The notes under the pieces are model-generated. The model was not told the origin of the DNA. It saw nothing but the letters and a program-made list of their open reading frames with translations, and did no database searches. A stretch of 64,000 bases of DNA from Thecamonas trahens ATCC 50062 (Eukaryota; Apusozoa; Apusomonadida; Apusomonadidae), in the NCBI RefSeq assembly GCF_000142905.1, contig NW_013657648.1, positions 257,510 to 321,509 of the forward strand, in the 5' to 3' direction. Made by a program: the position numbers and the translations under genes. Shown here one piece after another: positions 36,690 to 45,741 of the stretch (position 1 is its first letter; each line of letters opens with the position of its first letter).

Positions 36690-39600
36690 ATGAAGCAAGA
36701 GTGTGCTTTTGTGGTTGCAGTACTTGTGGTCTGCAGCGTCTTTGCTGTGGGCTCTGTGGGCTCTGTGGTCATGGGTGGCATCGTGGACGACGACGAGGTG
36801 ATGAACATGGGTGAACTGGTTGCTCCTGGAAGTCATGCGCTGGATGTAGTGGACATGTACACCTCTTCTCATGCGTCTACGTTATGTAGCTATCCGGTTC
36901 TGGTCTTGTCTGGTGGGCAATCTCTCGATGTGTGTGGTCCGGATTGGCTTTCTCTCGATGATGCCAGGTTTGTGGCAAAGGCTCCCGTGGCCATCATGGG
37001 AAGCCGTGCCGCCATTGCCCTTGAAGAAATCCGATTCGAGTGTGCAGTCGCTGGCCATTCTGGTGTGATCGTCGAGCATGGGCCGATGATGGACAAGGCT
37101 GGTGTGTGGGAGCTGGTGGTGCGCTCGCGGAGAAGCGATGTCTGCCAGCTAGCGATAGCGCCTCGGGCACAGGCTCTGCCCACGCAGCAGCCGATGCAGG
37201 CTCGTACAGACTCTGGTCACTACAGCCCGCTTGTCACTACCACTGTCCTTGACTCATTCATTTCGACGATGTCCACCTCACCGACGTCAATCTCCCGGGT
37301 TGTCGTCACTGCCGCCGGCTCAGTCTACACCACCTTTGACTACTCGGCACACTTCAAGCTTGCCAACAGCGAGCTGGAGGGCTTTGCCGAGATGCAGGCC
37401 AACGCCAAGAACGGTGCGTACGCTGTCTACCGCTCGGCGGCCAACCCGGATCGGCTCTTTGTTGCCGGCCAGGGCACCCGCCACTGGGTTAGCGACGACG
37501 GCGGTCAGACCTTCCGCCCCATCGACACGCCGCTTGTGCTCGATGTGGGATACACAGGCATTCTCTCCTCGACTCCTCTTGTTCTTTTGTCGCCGTACGA
37601 GACGTCGACCATCCTGGCACTCGGCGCCACGGCTGGCTGTCTTGACGCGCATGCCAAGCATGACTGCGCCCGCACCGTCATGGTCTCGCGCGACTTTGGC
37701 TCAACCTGGGCGCTTGTTGCCAGCTATGTCGACTCGGTCCAGTTTGCCCGGCCCGACGATAATGCTCCACTCGGCAGGCTGTTTGCTGTTGTTTGGCCAG
37801 GCATGACTGATGGCAATCAGCCGACTGCGGCCAGCCGCAAGGCCGCCTTTGTCGTCTCGGATTCGTACTTTCGCGCCGATCCGGTGACAATTGTCGACCA
37901 TGCCCCCCACTTTCTGGTCTACACTTCACACATCTTTGTCGTCCAGGCCGGTATCGCCAGTGATGGTGGCTACGGCTTGCTGCTCTCTTCTGACCACGGC
38001 GCATCCTTTGCGCCGCTTGACCTGCCAGCCTCGGTCGCCGACCTCGACCAGGACCGCTGGTTTGTTTTCGACGGCGAGGACGGTGCTGTTTTCCTCGTCG
38101 TCGTTCACTCCACGACCTGGGGCCATCTGTATCTTTCCGACGCAAATGGCCGCGACTTTGCGCTTGTCCTCGAGCAGGTCCATGTGGGCCGCAAGTACCC
38201 AGATGTGACCGCGCTGGCCTCGATCGATGCTGCGCTGATGGCCAATGTGGTGGTAGACGACGATCCTGACGCGCCGGCTACCTCGGTCGCCCTTGTCACT
38301 CTGGTCTCGCACGACGCCGGCGGTGTGTGGACCCGACTGCCGGCTCCGCCCGGCACGCCGAACGATCCGCCGGTCTGGCTCAACCTCTTTGGCTCTTCCT
38401 CCTTGTTCTCCTCAATCTACGCCCCGATCGATGCTCCGGGCATCATTTATGGCTCGGGCTCGGTCGGCAAGTTCCTCGACCTGCGCCACTCGTACACCTC
38501 GACTTTTGTGTCTCATGATGGTGGCGTGACCTGGATGTCGGTGGCCGAGACCGAGACTCAGGTCGCAAGTCTCGCAGGCGGCTCGGTGAGCGTCGGCATG
38601 GACTTCCCGTCGGCCACTGGCTCGTTCCTCTACTCGTGGGACACGTTTGCTACCGCACCGGCGACCGGCGTCTTTGAGCACGACACGACAAACATAGTTA
38701 TGGGCAACTTCCTCCGCCCACAGCCCGGTGCGAACCCGCTGGTTGTCTCGTACAAGGCGTTCAAGGTCTTCAAGAGTGTCTTTCACACCTACATCGTCAC
38801 CTTTGACTTTACAGCTGCCTCGCGTCATCCTGTCGAGTGCACCGATGACGACATGGAGCACTTTGTGCCGGCCTACGACGGCGGATGCATCCTTGGCAGC
38901 CGCACCACCTACTCTCGCCGCAAGCCCGAGGCGATGTGTGTGAACCCGAGCTCGGGCGTGCCGGCGCCGACTCACGGTGCCATCTGCGCCTGCACAGACG
39001 ACGACTGGGAGTGCGACTTTGGCTACCAGCTGCTCGATGACGACGATCCAACCGTGTGCATCGCCGATCCCGACGCTGTCATCGCCCCGCCGCCGGCTTG
39101 GTGCCGTCCAGGCCTCACCTACCAGGGCACCCAGGGCTACCGGCTCATCGCTGGCGACAAGTGCGATACCTCCATGGACGGAGCGGTCAACAAGGGCCCG
39201 CTTACTCTAGCCTGCCCGAGCCACACGCCATCGCCGCCGCCATCGCCGCCGCCGTCGCCGCCACCGCCGCCGTCGCCGGCCAAGCCTGCCCCACGTCCGT
39301 CGCCAGCCCCGCGCCCGTCGCCGCCACCGCCACCGGCCCCTGCCTCGCCGGCACCCGGCTCTGAAACCGCGGATGCTATTGAGCGCGAGGCTGCCGAAAA
39401 GCGCAAGGTCACTGGCCTCACTCTCGCGGTCATCCTTCTCGTCCTCGTCGTCGCTACCCTTTTGGGTGCCCTCGTCTGGTCGCGGCGCGGCACCACCCTT
39501 GCGCGGGTCCGTGCCCAGCACGACGACTCGTCTGACATGGAGGTCGGCTTGCTGCAGACAGTTGAACGTCGTGATGACGGTCTGCTCCAGGCTGTCGACC

Positions 39601-39800
39601 ATCGCAACGATGAGGACCAGCTCCTCGTCGACTTTGGCTTTACCCGCGATGACCTCGTCCCGCGCACATCGCCGGCTACCGCCACAACACCTGCTTCTGA
39701 CGCCGACGGCGACGGCGACGCTGCCAACACCGACACTGCTGGCGATGCGGGCAACATCGACGAAGATCTGGACCTTCTTGGTGACGAGTTGGACCTTTAG
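36690..39800 (+). CDS. VPS10/sortilin-like sorting receptor
   Basis: A 1,036-residue type I membrane protein. A signal peptide (MKQECAFVVAVLVVCSVFAV) is followed by a VPS10 ten-bladed propeller with repeated Asp-box-like motifs: HWVSDDGGQTF, VSRDFGSTW, LSSDHGASF, LSDANGRDF, VSHDAGGVW and VSHDGGVTW. The Cys-rich 10CC-like module has ECTDDDMEHF, CACTDDDWECDFGYQL and GDKCD. A Pro-rich linker, one membrane helix (TGLTLAVILLVLVVATLLGA) and a 100-residue tail ending in acidic/Leu motifs (DLDLLGDELDL) follow. These receptors carry soluble hydrolases from Golgi to endosome, and the acidic-dileucine tail suits GGA/AP-1 and retromer recognition. Intronless as modelled; the ATG at 36690 directly precedes the signal peptide. 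Confidence 0.93.
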   Translation: MKQECAFVVAVLVVCSVFAVGSVGSVVMGGIVDDDEVMNMGELVAPGSHALDVVDMYTSSHASTLCSYPVLVLSGGQSLDVCGPDWLSLDDARFVAKAPVAIMGSRAAIALEEIRFECAVAGHSGVIVEHGPMMDKAGVWELVVRSRRSDVCQLAIAPRAQALPTQQPMQARTDSGHYSPLVTTTVLDSFISTMSTSPTSISRVVVTAAGSVYTTFDYSAHFKLANSELEGFAEMQANAKNGAYAVYRSAANPDRLFVAGQGTRHWVSDDGGQTFRPIDTPLVLDVGYTGILSSTPLVLLSPYETSTILALGATAGCLDAHAKHDCARTVMVSRDFGSTWALVASYVDSVQFARPDDNAPLGRLFAVVWPGMTDGNQPTAASRKAAFVVSDSYFRADPVTIVDHAPHFLVYTSHIFVVQAGIASDGGYGLLLSSDHGASFAPLDLPASVADLDQDRWFVFDGEDGAVFLVVVHSTTWGHLYLSDANGRDFALVLEQVHVGRKYPDVTALASIDAALMANVVVDDDPDAPATSVALVTLVSHDAGGVWTRLPAPPGTPNDPPVWLNLFGSSSLFSSIYAPIDAPGIIYGSGSVGKFLDLRHSYTSTFVSHDGGVTWMSVAETETQVASLAGGSVSVGMDFPSATGSFLYSWDTFATAPATGVFEHDTTNIVMGNFLRPQPGANPLVVSYKAFKVFKSVFHTYIVTFDFTAASRHPVECTDDDMEHFVPAYDGGCILGSRTTYSRRKPEAMCVNPSSGVPAPTHGAICACTDDDWECDFGYQLLDDDDPTVCIADPDAVIAPPPAWCRPGLTYQGTQGYRLIAGDKCDTSMDGAVNKGPLTLACPSHTPSPPPSPPPSPPPPPSPAKPAPRPSPAPRPSPPPPPAPASPAPGSETADAIEREAAEKRKVTGLTLAVILLVLVVATLLGALVWSRRGTTLARVRAQHDDSSDMEVGLLQTVERRDDGLLQAVDHRNDEDQLLVDFGFTRDDLVPRTSPATATTPASDADGDGDAANTDTAGDAGNIDEDLDLLGDELDL

Positions 39801-40044
39801 TACAGTCTATCATCGTGCTGTGTATGTGTGTGTGGGGGAATATGCAAGCAAAGCTAGCGCAGCCAAGAGCACGGAACAGTCCGAACCCATGGCGATTGCC
39901 AGCAGAGGAGCACCAGCTGAGGCCAATACGGTGAGCACCTGGCAGAGCGCCACAGATAGCCTCCGCACAGTGGGCGGAAGCATCTGACGAGGCGCGGAAG
40001 TGATGGTTGGGAGGGGAGGCCGAGAGAGAGAAAGAGGGCGGCCA

Positions 40045-40446
40045 TCACTCGGAGCGGGAGCTTGCAGAGGCCTGCGAGGCAACGGCGGCGGCAACGGAGG
40101 AAGAGGGCGAGGAGGAGCCGGAGATGAGGTCAGCGGTGACGGCATCGAGGGCTTGGAGATGATGAGCACGGAGGTCCCACTCAGGATGAGGATGGGGCGG
40201 ATGGCCACAGGTAGCACAGAGATGATGCATGAGACGATCTGAACCACAGGAAGAGCATGAAGTAATGTTGGTCTTGAGAGAGAGTCGCTTGTGCGAGCCA
40301 GCACGACGGCGCTTGCGTCGGGCGAGAGAGACCTTGTGCTTGGGCACGGCGTAGCTACGGACGCTGGTCTGGCTCACACCGCCACCAACCACGGCAACTC
40401 CATGCGCTGCCACAAGGGGTCGAACAGCTCCAACAGCACGAAACAT
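40045..40446 (-). CDS. Mitochondrial ribosomal protein bL32m
   Basis: A 133-residue protein. The core matches bL32: AVPKHKVSLARRKRRRAGSH, then a four-Cys zinc knuckle (CSSCGSDRLMHHLCATCG). The first ~32 residues (MFRAVGAVRPLVAAHGVAV...) are Ala/Val/Arg-rich without acids and look like a mitochondrial targeting sequence, ending just before the AVPK typical of the mature protein. A C-terminal Ser/Ala extension of about 40 residues is not usual for the family. bL32 is part of the large mitoribosomal subunit. Confidence 0.93.
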   Translation of the reverse strand: MFRAVGAVRPLVAAHGVAVVGGGVSQTSVRSYAVPKHKVSLARRKRRRAGSHKRLSLKTNITSCSSCGSDRLMHHLCATCGHPPHPHPEWDLRAHHLQALDAVTADLISGSSSPSSSVAAAVASQASASSRSE

Positions 40447-40905
40447 AAATGACTAGTTCTTCTAACCCTCCTCACCAACTGCTGTCTATATCAAGTCGAC
40501 TGGTGCTCCTTGCCCGCCCCCCCGGCCCTTGCCCCCCCCCCTCCCTCAACAATGGCGGCTTGTGTCGGTCGCGGGATGAACCGCTGCGTTCGTCGCCCGC
40601 CGCCCGCCGCTCGCCGCCCGCTCGCTGTCCGCCCGCCCGCCGCCCGACCACCGACTCACAAGCCGATCGCCTGCCATATGGACGCTAGTAAGCAATTCGG
40701 TCGCCTCTTGCGTGTCTTAATTGAGCTCTGGCTCGTTGAAGTGTGTATCGGTCTGTGTTTGGGGGGCGTTGTGGTTGACTGTCGATCTGGGCTGCTGCTG
40801 GGGGGGGAGAGAGAGAGAGACAAAGAGAGGCAGTGTGCAGGACTTTCTCCAGGTGGCATGCCAAATCCAGCACAAGAGTGGACGCCCTCGCGAGGTGACG
40901 GGCAA
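40447..40905. other. Spacer with C-rich and CCGCCCG repeats
   Basis: It lies between bL32m and the LRR gene. It holds C-runs (about 40517-40545), degenerate CCGCCCGCCG repeats (about 40595-40650) and a G-run with GA repeats (about 40800-40820). No gene is seen. Confidence 0.5.
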
Positions 40906-42261
40906 CTACAGTTCATCGCGGTCCTCAAATTCAACGCCAAACTCGCCGGCAGCCAAGTCGAGGCAGTCTCGGTAGACAAAATCACGCATCGGGTGCTCGG
41001 TCGCATCACACCATCCGGCTGGCAGCTCGGTCATAGGGTTGCCAAAGATGGCGATGTCGTCGAGAGAGGCAGTGGCCAGCATGGCGAGCTGAGGTGGGAG
41101 GCTAGTAATGCGGTTGAGGGCAATGTCGAGGTAGGCGAGGGCGGAAAAGTCGCCGAAAAACGGCGGGATGGCGGTGATGCGGTTCTCGGAGAGGTCCAGC
41201 TCGACAAGCGAATCCTTAAAGGCGGCAAACCAGGGCGGGATCTCGGAGATGGCGTTGCCGCGAAGCGAGAGATCCTTGAGCGGAACGCGGGCGGCTACAA
41301 AGTCCTTGAGGAAGGACGGAAAGACGTCGAGCTTGTTGTTGTCAAGGGCGAGGGCGGTGAGCGAGGTGAGCTTGCCCATGGAGCGCGGGAGCTTGGACAG
41401 CCTGTTGCTGCTGAGCGGGAGCCAGACGAGCTGCGCGCCCCAGGCGTCACCGATGCACTCGGGCAGGGCGCGGAGGGCGTTGCCGGAGAGATCCAGCTCC
41501 ATCAGCGCAGTGTTCTTGCAGATGACGGTGGGGATGACAGCGAGCGAGTTGTTGGCCAGGTTGAGAACCTCGAGGCGCTTGAGGACCGAGATGGATTTCG
41601 GCAGCGAGCGTAGGGTGTTGTTGCTTGCCATGAGCTCGACCAGGCCGGAGAGCGCCGAGATGGCCGACGGCAGCTTGGTCAGCTGGTTGTCAGAGATGAT
41701 GAGCCGCTTGAGCGCTGGAAGCATGGTCACTACCTCGGGCAGGGTCTCAAAGCTGTTGTGGTGCAGGTACAGAGCCTCGAGCTTGTCGAGGTTGGCCAGA
41801 TCGAGCGGGAGGTCGTTCAGCTGGTTGACGCCGAGATGGAGCTCGACGAGGTTGGTCAGCGCGCCGATCTCAGCCGGAATGCGAGCGAGGTAGCACTTGG
41901 CCAGGGAGAGCTTGTCGCCTTCGGGCCAGACTGCCGGCTCGCCTGCCTCTTTTGCGGCAGCGACTGTGGAGCGGATGAGGGCAACCCTGGAGAAGCAGTA
42001 CGGGGCCGAGTCTGGCTGAGTCGACTTTTGGCGAGCCGCCGCATTGGGGTCGACATACACACCCATGCCGCCCTTGTTCTCAAATGTGAACCCGTTGCCG
42101 AGGTCGACCTTGTCCGGCAGCTTGCCGAGGCCAGGCACTTGAACAGCGACCACAAGAGGTGAAGGGAGGAGTCCAGCCAGGAGGAGAACGAGAGCGAGGG
42201 CCACTGCCGTCACTACCACATCCATCACACCCCTATTCTTACCCATACTACGCTCACTCAT
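40906..42261 (-). CDS. Secretory-pathway leucine-rich repeat protein ending in RDEL
   Basis: A 451-residue protein. A basic N-terminus and hydrophobic segment (VVVTAVALALVLLLAGLL) form a signal sequence. About 12 leucine-rich repeats of the 23-residue 'plant/SDS22-Shoc2' kind follow (LVELHLGVNQLNDLPLDLAN, LEALYLHHNSFETLP, LVELMASNNTLRSLP and so on). The last four residues are RDEL, a known functional variant of the KDEL ER-retrieval signal. The protein is therefore predicted to stay in the ER lumen, an unusual place for this LRR class. The LRR partner is unknown. ATG 42261 was chosen; the next Met (MGKNRG) is five residues on and equally usable. Confidence 0.85.
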   Translation of the reverse strand: MSERSMGKNRGVMDVVVTAVALALVLLLAGLLPSPLVVAVQVPGLGKLPDKVDLGNGFTFENKGGMGVYVDPNAAARQKSTQPDSAPYCFSRVALIRSTVAAAKEAGEPAVWPEGDKLSLAKCYLARIPAEIGALTNLVELHLGVNQLNDLPLDLANLDKLEALYLHHNSFETLPEVVTMLPALKRLIISDNQLTKLPSAISALSGLVELMASNNTLRSLPKSISVLKRLEVLNLANNSLAVIPTVICKNTALMELDLSGNALRALPECIGDAWGAQLVWLPLSSNRLSKLPRSMGKLTSLTALALDNNKLDVFPSFLKDFVAARVPLKDLSLRGNAISEIPPWFAAFKDSLVELDLSENRITAIPPFFGDFSALAYLDIALNRITSLPPQLAMLATASLDDIAIFGNPMTELPAGWCDATEHPMRDFVYRDCLDLAAGEFGVEFEDRDEL

Positions 42262-42669
42262 CTCGTCTTGGCTTGATAGAGTCGAATGGCCATACCCCCT
42301 CCGCCCGCGCTCCCTGTTGCTCGTGAGGGAACTGCCTGTCATCGTTAGCACGGAATTGGACGCACGCCACGAGCACCATCGTCTTGCCGACGTCAGCGAT
42401 AACGCCGCGCAGGGGCATGGGACAGCCCCCCTTGCATGTGTGCCCAATTGTTGGATGATGAGCAATCAAGAGCTTCGTGTACGTGCTTTTTGTCGCGCCT
42501 CGTAGTTGCTCTGGTTGTTTAAGGGCGCGGGCAACGTTAGTTGGCTTCCAATGGTTCGGGGGTAGGGGTGGAGGGGTGGGACGGCGTTGGAGATCGAGAT
42601 CGGGAGGAGATGTGGACTGGCAACGTTGATTGGCGTCTGACTGGAGGCCCAAGGTCACGTTGGTTGTGG
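42262..42669. other. Spacer between LRR and membrane-protein genes
   Basis: No gene is seen. It likely carries the LRR gene promoter (minus strand) and the 3' UTR of the next minus-strand gene. Confidence 0.4.
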
Positions 42670-43335
42670 CTACGACGAGTAGACATCCACCTTCTTGCCG
42701 GCGTTGGCAACCACACGGTTCATGTAGTAGAGGCCATTAAAGTAGAGAAGGAAGGATGCGACGGCAAGGACGCCCGGATGCGGACCTGGATTGCCGTAGA
42801 GGTATGAGACGTACATGACGAGGGCGGCAAAGAGGCAGCCTGGGGCGCGGAACCAGACATTGATGCGGGCGTTCCAGGTCTTTTCGGACTCGCGCGGCAT
42901 GATGCCGGCCTTGACGGCAGCCAGCATGGCGTAGTTGAGCGCACCGGGTGCACCCGAGATGAACAGGGAGATGACGTTGACGCCTGGCCCGCCGCGGGAG
43001 AACAGGCCGCACGGGCAGAGAATGCCGCCAAAGATGATGTGGTGCATCCAGTCGTCCATGGTCAGATCCGAGAACATCAGACAGTGGTAGACATGGATGG
43101 AGACGATCATCCATGCCGGCAACCGGTTGAACCCGCCCTCAAAGCTCCGGGCCGGATCGACGACGGCCGAGAAAAAGTCTTGGATGCAGCCGGCAGTGAT
43201 GACCCAGTTGGCGACCGAGTGGAGCAGGAACCACCGCCCGCGCGCCTTCCGCACATACACAGCATCCACAAGTAGAAGAAAGGCATACGATCCAAGAATG
43301 CCCAGCCAATCCGGAATCTCTCCGTGGAAAATCAT
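42670..43335 (-). CDS. Unrecognised multi-pass membrane protein, paralogue A
   Basis: A 221-residue protein with about five or six hydrophobic segments. I do not recognise the family with confidence. Strongly conserved stretches shared with the neighbour at 44050 are SFEGGFNRLPAWMI, YHC, MFSDLTMDDWMHH, FISGAPG, YAMLAAVKAG, WNARINVW, RAPGC, SYLYGNP and YFNGLYYMNRVVAN. The buried His pair in DDWMHH and other charged residues in or near membrane segments suggest an enzyme or transporter; a TLC-like fold is possible but unproven. It forms a head-to-head inverted pair with its paralogue, with 714 bp between start codons. Confidence 0.85.
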   Translation of the reverse strand: MIFHGEIPDWLGILGSYAFLLLVDAVYVRKARGRWFLLHSVANWVITAGCIQDFFSAVVDPARSFEGGFNRLPAWMIVSIHVYHCLMFSDLTMDDWMHHIIFGGILCPCGLFSRGGPGVNVISLFISGAPGALNYAMLAAVKAGIMPRESEKTWNARINVWFRAPGCLFAALVMYVSYLYGNPGPHPGVLAVASFLLYFNGLYYMNRVVANAGKKVDVYSS

Positions 43336-44049
43336 ACCGCAAAGCGAGCGATCCTCTCCCACCGCGCTTTCTGAGCTCTCTCTTTCTTTCTTGCGCCGAC
43401 CTTGTTGCTCGCTCGTTCGAGTCCACCTCGGCTGCCTTCTTGACGCACGTTCTCACTTGCTCTCTCACTCGTCGACCTACTATGTGTCTGCCACACACCC
43501 ACACACACACTTCCTTCGAGAAAGTGAGTCGAATGTTGGCTTGTCGTTGGCCCGACTGACGCACCATGCGCTCTGTGCGCCGCCGTTCGTGGCCACGTGG
43601 CAAACGCCGGTTGCTCGCCGACGCGCGCAACTCGCTGCGCGTGCCAGCAAAGTCCCATCTTTGCCAGGCGGTAACAAGACAATCCTTCCCTGATCGCGGT
43701 CACAGTCTACCTCGAGATTGCAATGAGGGTTGCGAACGATGTGTGCAGAGTCTCATCTCGCCGTCTACCGATGGCCGAGTGAAGCTTGCGCCTCCCTTGT
43801 AACACAGCCGCCTTCATCTCCCGACCCCCTTCCCCGACCTCTTTCGAGTCTCAGACTGCCACAATCATCATGTCAGCATTTCATGGGCTGATCGTGAGTA
43901 CGGCCTCTGAGTGAGGCACCTTGGCCTCGGCCGACAACGGCAGCAGCAGCAACTCGACTCGACTCGACAGTGACAGCCACACTTCCCTCTCCCGTCCCTC
44001 CTCCCCCCCTCTCCCCCCTCCCCCCTTCTCCTCCTCCGGCCCTTGAGCA
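43336..44049. other. Shared divergent promoter region of the paralogue pair
   Basis: 714 bp between two divergent start codons. It holds CA/CT-rich stretches (about 43494-43512 CACACA) and pyrimidine tracts just upstream of each ATG. No gene is seen, and there is no obvious mirror-image similarity beyond base composition. Confidence 0.45.
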
Positions 44050-44712
44050 ATGTTTCACGGCGAAGTGTCTGACTGGGTGGGCATGGGCGTGTGCTTTGCT
44101 TTGCTCTTGGCTGTGGACGGAGTCTTTGCGCGCAAGCTCGACGGCCGCTGGTTTGCACTGCATGCAGCCGCGAATTTGGTGGTGGCCTTGGGATGCCTCG
44201 GTGATATCATGACGGCAGTGGCAGATCCTGCTACTTCGTTTGAGGGTGGCTTCAACAGACTACCGGCATGGATGATTGCTGCCATCCACGCCTATCACTG
44301 CATCATGTTCTCGGACCTGACCATGGACGACTGGATGCATCACGTTGTCTTTGGCGGCATCATCTGCACTTGCGGTCTCTACTTTGGGGCTGGCCCAGGC
44401 GCCAACGTCATTGCGTTCTTCATCTCGGGCGCACCCGGTGGATGCGACTATGCCATGCTTGCAGCTGTCAAGGCTGGCGTGCTCTCGCGGTCAACGGAAA
44501 AGGTGTGGAACGCGCGGATCAACGTGTGGATCCGCGCGCCCGGCTGCCTCTACGCCGCCGCACTGATGTATCTCTCGTACCTTTACGGCAATCCACCGGC
44601 GCATCCGGTGGTTCTCTTCCTTGTCGCCCTCCTCCTCTACTTTAACGGTCTCTACTACATGAACCGTGTCGTCGCCAACACTGGCCGCAAGGTTGAGGTC
44701 TACTCATCGTAG
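44050..44712 (+). CDS. Unrecognised multi-pass membrane protein, paralogue B
   Basis: A 220-residue partner of the 42670 gene. The two align nearly without gaps over the full length, clearly more than half identical, with the same start (FHGE..DW) and end (VYSS). Differences concentrate in the first membrane segment and a short loop (LYFGAGPGAN versus LFSRGGPGVN). The conservation of MFSDLTMDDWMHH and WNARINVW while other helices drift marks these as likely functional sites. The function is not known to me. Confidence 0.85.
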   Translation: MFHGEVSDWVGMGVCFALLLAVDGVFARKLDGRWFALHAAANLVVALGCLGDIMTAVADPATSFEGGFNRLPAWMIAAIHAYHCIMFSDLTMDDWMHHVVFGGIICTCGLYFGAGPGANVIAFFISGAPGGCDYAMLAAVKAGVLSRSTEKVWNARINVWIRAPGCLYAAALMYLSYLYGNPPAHPVVLFLVALLLYFNGLYYMNRVVANTGRKVEVYSS

Positions 44713-45143
44713 TTCAAGAGAGCTCATCGCACATATACCTCTGATGGAAGCCTCTAGATTGCACTCTCGGCCTCTAGATGACGTGCTCCAGGACCCACGC
44801 CGCTCGGCGCATGCCCTCGCTGAGACGCTCGGGCCGCCTGGCCGCGCACCAATCTCCCGACAGCAGCCTCTCTCTCGCAGCTTTATCCAACCCAAGCCGA
44901 AGAAACCGATCCATCCTGCACCCTCCTCTGCCGCCGATCCCATCATTTCTTCCTTCCTGCCCACGTCATCACCAGCGCCGTCACACTTGTGTCAGTCGCT
45001 CTCTTCACGAAATGAAATCGAGCTTGAGCGACCCGTCGAGCGAGGAACAGAGACGGCGACGGCAAGGCGGGACAGGGGGGGGGGGGGGGGGGGAGGGACA
45101 CACAACTCACTTGAAGCAAGGAGGTAGTTAAGGAGAAGGCACG
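44713..45143. other. Spacer with a 20-bp G homopolymer
   Basis: It lies between paralogue B and the TPR gene. A G20 run at 45074-45093 lies 50 bp before the TPR start codon. No gene is seen. Confidence 0.5.
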
Positions 45144-45701
45144 ATGGCAGCTGTTGGAGGAAGCGGAAGTGTGAGCGAGAAGATTGCGACGGCGGAGGCG
45201 GCCAAGGCGGCTGGCAATGAGCTGTTCCAAGCCGGTGATGCGCAAGGCGCGCTGCAGCAGTACTACACGGGCATGTTTGCTGTCAAGGGGCTGGAGGGAT
45301 CGAGCATGCTGGCGGCGCTGGGTGGGACGGCGGCAGAGCCTGGGAGTGCTGGTGAGCAGGCGACGGCCAAGGCCCTGCTCATCTCCATCTACTGCAACAT
45401 GTCGGCGTGCATGACAAAGCTGGGCAAGGCGAAGCGGGCCATCGCTTTTGCTCGCGACGCGCTGAAGCTCGATGAGGGGCATGGCAAGGCGCATCTGCGA
45501 CTGGGCATGGCGTACGAGGAAAATGGAAACTACGACGGGGCTTACGCAGCGTACACTACGGGTGCAGCAGCGGCAGATGCTGTGGGCGACGCCGCGGGCA
45601 AGGCGAGCCTTGACAAGCGGGCGGCGCGCGCGGCCAAGATCATCGAAAAGGAGAAGAAGAAGGCGAACAATCGGTTGCGCGGCTTCCTCACCAACTCATG
45701 A
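45144..45701 (+). CDS. TPR protein, TTC9-like
   Basis: A 185-residue protein with three tetratricopeptide repeats: AAGNELFQAGDAQGALQQYY, SIYCNMSACMTKLGKAKRAI...ALKLDEGH and KAHLRLGMAYEENGNYDGAYAAY. The length, the longer loop between repeats 1 and 2 with an MKGL-like motif (AVKGLEG), and the basic C-terminus (KIIEKEKKKANNR) resemble the TTC9/immunophilin-type co-chaperone TPRs. Residues Asn, Asn, Lys and Arg at clamp-like positions suggest possible Hsp70/Hsp90 C-terminal peptide binding; this is inference. Confidence 0.82.
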   Translation: MAAVGGSGSVSEKIATAEAAKAAGNELFQAGDAQGALQQYYTGMFAVKGLEGSSMLAALGGTAAEPGSAGEQATAKALLISIYCNMSACMTKLGKAKRAIAFARDALKLDEGHGKAHLRLGMAYEENGNYDGAYAAYTTGAAAADAVGDAAGKASLDKRAARAAKIIEKEKKKANNRLRGFLTNS

Positions 45702-45741
45702 GCAGCTGCGGCTCGGAACGTGGGCGCTGGGCGTGATGCGT

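Noticed and set aside
40510-41613. Plus-strand 367-residue frame
   Set aside because: It runs antisense through the leucine-rich repeats of the RDEL protein and has no independent signature.
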